This document shows positions 58,415 through 64,000 of a DNA stretch of 64,000 nucleotides, in pieces (the first letter of the stretch is position 1; each line of letters begins with the position of its first letter). The stretch is taken from contig NZ_BAAAWE010000001.1 in assembly GCF_039534915.1 (NCBI RefSeq), positions 1,612,001-1,676,000 of the forward strand, written 5' to 3'. The notes below the pieces were generated by a model. The model did not search any database and had not been told where the DNA came from. It saw only the letters and a program-made list of their open reading frames with translations. The DNA comes from Streptomyces roseofulvus (lineage in GTDB: Bacteria; Actinomycetota; Actinomycetes; Streptomycetales; Streptomycetaceae). The translations under genes were made by a program, and so were the position numbers.

Positions 58415-58957
58415 TCAGGAGGGGCGATCGGCCAGGGCCACGGGCGGTTCGTCGTCCATTTCGAAGGCCATCGGGAAGGGCGCGTGGCCCGCGAGCCGGA
58501 ACCAGCGGACCTTGCGGTGGCGGCGCAGGGCGCGGGCCGCGCGGACGGCGTCGTTGTGGAAGCGGCGGGCCATGGGGACCCGGCGGACCGCCGCGGCCAG
58601 CTCGCCGGCGGCCTCCTCGCCGCCGGGCGCCTCCCGGACGAGCTCGACCTGCTCGGGCTCGCCGAAGACGGCCCGCAGCGCCTGGCTCAGCGCGCTCTCG
58701 GCGACCTCCCGCTGGTCCTCCTCCGCCTGCCGGGCCGCGTGCGCCGCCTCGTACAGGACGATCGAGGCGGCCGGGTCGAGGACGCCGGAGGTGGCGAGTT
58801 CCTGGGCGACCGAGGCCCGCCGCAGCAGCTGGGCGTCGAGCGCGGCGCGGGCCGCGTCGATGCGGGTGTGCAGCCGGTCGAGCCGGCCGGCTGTCCAGCT
58901 GAGGTAGACGCCGATGAAGATCAGCGCGACGACGGTCCAGATCAGGGTTTCGGTCAC
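58415..58957 (-). CDS. LemA-like membrane protein between pdxS and the pim genes
   Basis: 180 aa. An N-terminal TM helix (about 4-20) followed by RLDRLHTRIDAARAALDAQL, a pattern resembling LemA proteins, and a helical region with basic patches. Located where mycobacteria have Rv2609c. Function unknown. Confidence 0.75.
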   Translation of the reverse strand: MTETLIWTVVALIFIGVYLSWTAGRLDRLHTRIDAARAALDAQLLRRASVAQELATSGVLDPAASIVLYEAAHAARQAEEDQREVAESALSQALRAVFGEPEQVELVREAPGGEEAAGELAAAVRRVPMARRFHNDAVRAARALRRHRKVRWFRLAGHAPFPMAFEMDDEPPVALADRPS

Positions 58958-58968
58958 GGGCGCACAGG

Positions 58969-59604
58969 CTACCCGGGCGGTGGCAGCACACCTTCCCAAA
59001 GGTCGTGGTCGTGGGCGAACAGGACGCGGACCGGCCGGCCGGCCGCGAGTGCGGCGAGCCGGCCGAGCCAGGGCCGGTACGGGGTCCCCCACTCGCCCGC
59101 CCGGTCGTACGCCTGTCCCGCCAGGACCGTCAGCCGGTCGCCGTGGTCGAGCACGAGCGACTGGTGCCCGTCGACGTGGCCGGGCGTCGGCACGATCCGG
59201 ATCCCGGGGGCGATCTCGTGCTCGCCGTCGATCTCCGTCCAGGCGACGCCGGGGAGGAGGCTGTCGATGGTGTACGCGCCCGCCCGCGCGGTGGCCAGCT
59301 CGCCGCACTGCACCAGGGCGGGGATGCCGGGGAAGCGCTGGTTGCCGCCGATGTGGTCGAAGTGGAGGTGGCAGTTGACGATCGCGTCCACCTCGGCGGG
59401 CGGGACGGTGAGGGGGCGGCGGACGATCCGGTAGTGGGCGTCGGTCTCGGGCGAGCCCTCGCCCATGCCGGTGTCGAAGAGGAGGGTGCCGGAGGGGTGG
59501 CGGACGAGGTAGGCGAGGGCCGGCTCCACGCGCGCGTGGAGGCCGCCGTACTCCTCGGCGGGGCGGGTGAAGGACCCGAGGTCGAGCCGCGTGACGCGCA
59601 TCAT
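58969..59604 (-). CDS. Metallo-hydrolase of the lactonase-like type
   Basis: 211 aa. It starts at a double ATG (59604/59601). Zn motif NCHLHFDHIGGN; GHVDGHQSLV and the C-terminal FAHDHDLWEG match AHL-lactonase-like MBL enzymes. Substrate unknown. 11 bp after it the LemA-like gene begins; about 180 bp behind pimA. Confidence 0.88.
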   Translation of the reverse strand: MMRVTRLDLGSFTRPAEEYGGLHARVEPALAYLVRHPSGTLLFDTGMGEGSPETDAHYRIVRRPLTVPPAEVDAIVNCHLHFDHIGGNQRFPGIPALVQCGELATARAGAYTIDSLLPGVAWTEIDGEHEIAPGIRIVPTPGHVDGHQSLVLDHGDRLTVLAGQAYDRAGEWGTPYRPWLGRLAALAAGRPVRVLFAHDHDLWEGVLPPPG

Positions 59605-59652
59605 GCGAGCAGGGTGCGGGTCTGCCGCCGCCGTGGGCGTGCGTTCCGCTGC

Positions 59653-59700
59653 GGGCGGAACGGACCGCCGCCGCTGCGTCGGGGGCGGAACGGACCGCCG
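59653..59700. repeat. Direct repeat GGGCGGAACGGACCGCCG x2 in front of a metallo-hydrolase
   Basis: Identical 18-bp copies at 59653-59670 and 59683-59700, 30 bp apart, with further TTCCGC/GCGGAA half-sites around them. They sit in the 177-bp spacer upstream of the metallo-hydrolase start and downstream of pimA, and may be operators. Confidence 0.6.
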
Positions 59701-59781
59701 TTCCGTCGTGGGCAATCGTTCCGCCGGGGCGATGGGGGTCCCCCCTGCTCGAGCGGGACGCCTGCCCACACGGACGGCGGG

Positions 59782-60936
59782 TTACAGGCCCAGCCTGGCT
59801 CGGAGGCCGCCCGTCTTCTCGTCCGTGTCGACCGCCGCCGCGCCGTCCGTGACCGTCTCGTAGACCGCCAGGATGTCCGCGCCGACCGTGGACCAGTCGA
59901 AGCGCCGTACGTGGGCCGAGCCGCGCGCGCTCAGCTCCTCGCGCCGGACGGGGTCGGCGAGCAGCCGGATCGCCGCCTCGGCCAGCGCGTCCGCGTCCTC
60001 GTTGGCGAACAGCTCGCCGGCCGCGCCCTGGTCGAGGACCTGCGCGAACGCGTCCAGGTCGGCCGCGAGGACCGGCGCGCCCGCCGACAGCGCCTCGACG
60101 AGGATGATGCCGAAGGACTCGCCGCCGGTGTTGGGCGCCACGTACACGTCGACGCTCCGCAGCAGCCGCGCCTTGTCCTCGTCGCTGACCATGCCGAGGA
60201 ACTCCACCCGGGAGCGCATCTCGGCCGGCAGCGAGGCCACCGCCTCCTCCTCGTCGCCGCGCCCGGCGACCAGGAGCCGGGCTTCCGGCCGCTCGGTGAG
60301 GATCCGGGGCAGCGCCTTCATCAGGACCGGCAGGCCCTTGCGGGGCTCGTCGATCCGCCCGATGAAGCCCAGCGTCTCCCCCTGCCACTCCGCCTTCGGC
60401 TCCGCGCCGGCGAAGAAGTCGACGTCGACGCCGTTGGGGATGACGACGGCGTCGCCGCCGAGGTGCTCCACCAGCGTCCGGCGGGCGTACTCGCTGACCG
60501 CGATCCGGGCGCTGATCTTCTCCAGCGCCGGCTGGAGGATCGGGTAGGCGGCGATCATCGCCCGCGAGCGCGGGTTCGAGGTGTGGAAGGTGGCCACGAT
60601 CGGGCCCTGCGCCGCCCAGCAGGTGAGCAGCCCCAGCGAGGGGGAGGTCGGCTCGTGGATGTGGACGACGTCGAAGGTGCCGTCGTGCAGCCAGCGGCGG
60701 ACCCGCGCCGCGGAGAGGAAGCCGAAGCTGAGCCGGGCCACCGAGCCGTTGTACGACACGGGCACGGCCCGGCCGGCGGAGACGACGTACGACGGCAGCG
60801 GGGTGTCGTCGTCGGCGGGGGCGAGGACGGAGACCTCGTGGCCGAGCCGGATCAGATGCTCCGCGAGGTCGCGGATGTGGAACTGGACGCCGCCCGGTAC
60901 GTCCCAGGAGTACGGGCAGACGATCCCGATCTTCAC
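59782..60936 (-). CDS. pimA: Phosphatidylinositol alpha-mannosyltransferase
   Basis: 384-aa GT4 glycosyltransferase. It mannosylates phosphatidylinositol with GDP-mannose at the membrane. It contains the GT4 donor site EPRKGLPVLM and ESFGIILVEALSAG. The GTG at 60936 overlaps the patA stop by 4 bp. Syntenic with mycobacterial pgsA-patA-pimA. Confidence 0.93.
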   Translation of the reverse strand: MKIGIVCPYSWDVPGGVQFHIRDLAEHLIRLGHEVSVLAPADDDTPLPSYVVSAGRAVPVSYNGSVARLSFGFLSAARVRRWLHDGTFDVVHIHEPTSPSLGLLTCWAAQGPIVATFHTSNPRSRAMIAAYPILQPALEKISARIAVSEYARRTLVEHLGGDAVVIPNGVDVDFFAGAEPKAEWQGETLGFIGRIDEPRKGLPVLMKALPRILTERPEARLLVAGRGDEEEAVASLPAEMRSRVEFLGMVSDEDKARLLRSVDVYVAPNTGGESFGIILVEALSAGAPVLAADLDAFAQVLDQGAAGELFANEDADALAEAAIRLLADPVRREELSARGSAHVRRFDWSTVGADILAVYETVTDGAAAVDTDEKTGGLRARLGL

Positions 60937-61838
60937 GGTGTGCGCTCCTCCAGGTCGGCCAGCCAGAGGCGCTGGAGCATGTGCCAGTCCTCCGGGTGGT
61001 CCGCGATGGCCCCGGCGAAGACGTCCGCGAGGGCCTGTGTCATCAGGGACGCCTTTTCGGCCCGGGTGCCTGACCCGGGCACGTCCAACGGCGCGTGCAC
61101 CTGGCCCTGCATGGTGTCGGAGCCGTCGTACCAGAGGGTCACCGGCAGCAGCAGCGCGCCGGTCTGGAGCGCCAGCATCGCCGGGCCCGCGGGCATCCGG
61201 GTGGGCTCGCCGAAGAAGGAGACCTCGACGCCGGAGGCGGACAGGTCCCGGTCGGCGACCAGGCAGACCAGGCCGCCGGCCCGCAGCCGCCGGGCCAGGG
61301 TGCCGAAGGCGGCGCCGCCGGTGTGCGGCAGCACCTCCATGCCGAGGGACTCGCGGTAGGCGACGAAGCGGTCGTACAGCGACTCGGGCTTGAGCCGCTC
61401 GGCGACGGTGGTGAAGGGCACGCCGAGGGCGCGGGTCACCCACACGCCGGCCAGGTCCCAGTTACCCATGTGGGGCAGGGCCAGGACGACGCCGCGGCCG
61501 GAGGCGAGCGCCTCCGTGAGGTGGTGGGCGTCCTTGGGCGCGAAGCCGTTCGCGGCCCGCTCGCTGCTCCAGGTGGGCAGCCGGAAGGACTCCATCCAGT
61601 AGCGCATGTACGAGCGCATGCCGGCCCGGGACAGCTCGGCGAGCCGCTCGGGCGTGGCGTCCGGCACCACGCGCGCGAGGTTGGCCTCCAGCCGCAGCAC
61701 GCCCTTGCCGCGCCGCTTCCACACGGTGTCGGCGATCTTCCGGCCGAGGGCCCTGGCCGCCGGCTCGGGGAGCTTCTTGACGGTCGCCCAGCCGAGCCCG
61801 TACAGCCCGTCGGCCACCTTGTCCTTCAGCGCGCTCAC
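60933..61838 (-). CDS. patA: Lipid A lauroyltransferase-like acyltransferase (PatA-like)
   Basis: 301 aa. The HX4D acyltransferase motif is in LPHMGNWDLAG. By synteny with mycobacteria it acylates phosphatidylinositol mannosides. The GTG at 61838 overlaps the pgsA stop by 4 bp. Confidence 0.92.
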   Translation of the reverse strand: MSALKDKVADGLYGLGWATVKKLPEPAARALGRKIADTVWKRRGKGVLRLEANLARVVPDATPERLAELSRAGMRSYMRYWMESFRLPTWSSERAANGFAPKDAHHLTEALASGRGVVLALPHMGNWDLAGVWVTRALGVPFTTVAERLKPESLYDRFVAYRESLGMEVLPHTGGAAFGTLARRLRAGGLVCLVADRDLSASGVEVSFFGEPTRMPAGPAMLALQTGALLLPVTLWYDGSDTMQGQVHAPLDVPGSGTRAEKASLMTQALADVFAGAIADHPEDWHMLQRLWLADLEERTP

Positions 61839-62500
61839 GTGCTCGCCCCGCCTCCCCCGGTCGCCGCGGCGGCGTCGGCCTCCGCGGCCTCCCTGCGTAC
61901 CGTCACGACCCGCTGTCCGAGGGTCACGGCCGAACCGGCGGCGACGATCCACAGCGCGATCGGGAGGAGCACGTCGACGCCCGGCACGCCGAAGGCGTGC
62001 AGCCCGGCGAGGCCGGCGGCGACCAGCGAGATCACCAGGCGCTCGGCCCGCTCGACCAGGCCGTTCACCGCGACCGGCAGGCCAATCGATTCGCCACGCG
62101 CCTTGGTGTACGAGACGACCTGGCCGCTCGCGAGGCAGAAGATCGACACCGCGCAGAGCACGTTGTCGTCGCCCCGGCCCGCGTACCAGAGGGCGAAGCC
62201 GCCGAAGATCGCCCCGTCGGCGACCCGGTCGAGGGTCGAGTCGAGGAACGCGCCCCAGCGGCTGGAGACCCCGGCCTGGCGGGCCATGTTGCCGTCGACC
62301 AGGTCGGAGAAGACGAAGAGCGTGATCACGATCGTGCCCCAGAAGAACTCGCCCCTGGGGAAGAAGACCAGCGCACCGGCGACCACTCCCGCCGTGCCGA
62401 TCAGCGTCACGGCGTCGGGGCTGACGCCCCGGCGGAGGAGAAACGCGGCGAACGGTGTGAGGACACGCGTAAAAAACGCACGCGCGTACTTGTTCAGCAT
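61835..62500 (-). CDS. pgsA: Phosphatidylinositol (phosphate) synthase, CDP-alcohol phosphotransferase
   Basis: 221 aa, about six TM helices. The CDP-alcohol phosphotransferase motif is DLVDGNMARQAGVSSRWGAF followed by LDSTLDR (spacing as in D-x2-D-G-x2-A-R...G-x3-D-x3-D). It makes the PI head-group lipid used by PatA and PimA. ATG start at 62500. Confidence 0.94.
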   Translation of the reverse strand: MLNKYARAFFTRVLTPFAAFLLRRGVSPDAVTLIGTAGVVAGALVFFPRGEFFWGTIVITLFVFSDLVDGNMARQAGVSSRWGAFLDSTLDRVADGAIFGGFALWYAGRGDDNVLCAVSIFCLASGQVVSYTKARGESIGLPVAVNGLVERAERLVISLVAAGLAGLHAFGVPGVDVLLPIALWIVAAGSAVTLGQRVVTVRREAAEADAAAATGGGGAST

Positions 62501-62604
62501 GGCCTTCCCGAGGTTTCGGCGGGCCGCGCGGTCCCATGACCACCGGCTCACCCATCGTAGCCACGCGCGTGGCGCCGCAGGGGAGCGCACCCGCCCCGTC
62601 GCGT

Positions 62605-62639
62605 CGTCGTACCCCGCGGGGGCCCACCGGGGTACGACG
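62605..62639. repeat. 11-bp inverted repeat in the pgsA / EF-G-like divergent region
   Basis: CGTCGTACCCC (62605-62615) is the inverse of 62629-62639. It lies in the 266-bp spacer between divergent genes and may be an operator; the spacer shows no credible gene. Confidence 0.6.
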
Positions 62640-62766
62640 TATGGACGCGTCCCGGCGACGGTGCAAAGCTCGAAGGAGCACCTCGCGGGCAGTGCCGGAG
62701 CAGCGCCGCGACGCCGTTCCCCCGCGCCCGCTCACCCCTCACCGCCTCGCAGCCGGGAGGACCACC

Positions 62767-64000
62767 ATGGGCGACAAGGCGCACACCCCCGCCGGAGCCG
62801 CCGGCAGGGCACCGACGGCCGACCGGCCCTCGGAGGTACGGAACGTGGTGCTGGTCGGCCACAGCGGATCGGGCAAGACGACGCTGGTCGAGGCGCTCGC
62901 CCAGACCGCCGGGGCGCTGGGCCGGCCCGGCCGGGTCGAGGACGGGGCGACGGTCTCCGACTACGACGAGATCGAGCACCGGCAGCACCGTTCCGTCCAG
63001 CTCTCCCTCGTGCCGGTCGGCTGGGAGGGCTTCAAGATCAATCTGCTGGACACCCCCGGATACGCCGACTTCGTCGGGGAGCTGAGGGCCGGTCTGCGCG
63101 CGGCGGACGCGGCCCTCTTCGTCGTCTCGGCGGCCCAGGAGGCCGACGCGGTCGCCGCCTCCACCCGGATGGTCTGGGAGGAGTGCGCGGCCGTCGGCAT
63201 GCCCCGCGCGATCGTCGTGACCCACCTCGACACCGCCCGCACCGGCTTCGACGAGCTGACCGGCGTCTGCGCCGGGCTCTTCGGCGGGGACGACCCCGAC
63301 GCCGTCCTCCCCCTCTACCTGCCGGTGTACGGCCCCGAGGGCGCGGACGGCCACGCCCCCGCCACCGGTCTGATCGGCCTGCTCACGGAGCGGGTCCTCG
63401 ACTACGCCACGGGCGAGCGGCGCGAACTGCCGCCCGGCGACGCCGACCGGGAGGTGATCGCCGCGGCCCGGGCCCGGCTCATCGAGGGGATCATCGCCGA
63501 GAGCGAGGACGAGACCCTGATGGACCGCTATCTCGGCGGCGAGGAGATCGACGTGGAGACGCTCGTCGGCGACCTGGAGAAGGCGGTCGCCCGGGGCGGC
63601 TTCCACCCGGTGCTGGCCGCCGCGCCCGCCGCCGGGGGAGGCGGGCAGGGCCTCGGCACCGTCGAGCTCCTGGAGCTGATCACCCGCGGCTTCCCCTCGC
63701 CGCTGGAGCACGAGCCGCCCGCCGTCACGACCCCCGACGGCACCCCCCGGCCGCCGCTCGCCTGCGACCCCGACGGTCCGCTGGTCGCCGAGGTGGTGAA
63801 GACCGCCGCCGACCCCTACCAGGGCCGGATCTCCCTGGTCCGGGTCCTCTCCGGCACCCTCCGTCCCGACGAGACGGTGCACGTCTCCGGGCACGGCCTC
63901 GCCGACCGGGGCCACGAGGACCACGACGTCGACGAACGGCTCGGCGCCCTGACCTCGCCGTTCGGCAAGCAGCAGCGGCCGATGGCGCACTGCGTCGCGG
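62767..64000 (+). CDS. Elongation factor G-like GTPase (partial)
   Basis: The first 411 codons are in the window, from the ATG at 62767 (GGGAGG ahead). P-loop GHSGSGKT (31-38), DTPGYADF (95-102). The guanine-specificity motif reads THLD (152-155) rather than NKxD. Best read as the EF-G-like second paralogue (FusA2/EF-G2 type) rather than the main translocase. Confidence 0.85.
   Translation, partial: MGDKAHTPAGAAGRAPTADRPSEVRNVVLVGHSGSGKTTLVEALAQTAGALGRPGRVEDGATVSDYDEIEHRQHRSVQLSLVPVGWEGFKINLLDTPGYADFVGELRAGLRAADAALFVVSAAQEADAVAASTRMVWEECAAVGMPRAIVVTHLDTARTGFDELTGVCAGLFGGDDPDAVLPLYLPVYGPEGADGHAPATGLIGLLTERVLDYATGERRELPPGDADREVIAAARARLIEGIIAESEDETLMDRYLGGEEIDVETLVGDLEKAVARGGFHPVLAAAPAAGGGGQGLGTVELLELITRGFPSPLEHEPPAVTTPDGTPRPPLACDPDGPLVAEVVKTAADPYQGRISLVRVLSGTLRPDETVHVSGHGLADRGHEDHDVDERLGALTSPFGKQQRPMAHCVA

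Overview
The window is a very GC-rich actinobacterial chromosome segment, almost certainly from a Streptomyces. The evidence is the gene content and order (priA, metK, coaBC, rpoZ, gmk, sIHF, the pyr operon, bldD, nusB, efp, aro genes, alaS, rpsD, hisS, relA, apt, secFD, yajC, ruvBAC, yebC, pdxTS, pimA, patA, pgsA), the many GTG/TTG starts, 4-bp ATGA/GTGA gene overlaps, and long GC-rich hairpin terminators. From memory this order matches the SCO1475-SCO1528 region of S. coelicolor. Nearly all of it is core chromosome; I see no transposase, integrase, tRNA, rRNA or CRISPR array.

Region by region: 1-250 is the tail of an HTH protein. 332-2461 is a helicase-motif-less PriA. 2647-7770 is an accessory cassette of four same-strand genes (XRE regulator, TIR protein, P-loop protein, two-TM protein) between priA and metK, two genes that I recall as adjacent in S. 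coelicolor. 7829-11875 holds metK, coaBC, rpoZ, gmk and sIHF. 12184-22110 is the pyrimidine operon pyrR-pyrB-pyrC-orf-carA-carB-pyrD-pyrF, headed by a PyrR-type RNA element. It diverges from bldD (22368-22868), which has a palindromic operator over its predicted -10 box. 23076-26206 holds nusB, efp, an M24-family protein with altered metal ligands and a P-loop protein. 26376-36655 is a tightly packed run of aroQ, aroB, aroK, aroC, a small membrane protein, aroE, mltG, ruvX, alaS and two small membrane-associated genes. 36825-38981 is an NB-ARC/TPR protein. 39042-46589 holds rpsD, rarA, a VKOR protein, hisS, a metallo-hydrolase, a cyclophilin and a DUF349 protein. 46666-53377 is relA, apt, secF, secD and yajC. 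53565-58957 is ruvBAC, yebC, pdxT, pdxS and a LemA-like membrane protein. 58969-62500 is a metallo-hydrolase followed by the phosphatidylinositol mannoside genes pimA, patA and pgsA, and the window ends inside an EF-G-like GTPase.

The most interesting part is the 2647-7770 cassette. A TIR protein with an apparent catalytic Glu is translationally coupled on both sides, to an XRE/TPR-like regulator upstream and a P-loop protein downstream. The TIR and P-loop proteins share a 15-residue glycine/asparagine-rich peptide (NPTGPVNTG-x-GTQNN). The cassette ends with a two-TM protein and a 17-bp terminator. The XRE and P-loop genes each carry a TTA codon, the rare Streptomyces leucine codon read by bldA tRNA, which would tie the system to development. 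I infer a candidate anti-phage or conflict system; its function is not shown by the sequence.
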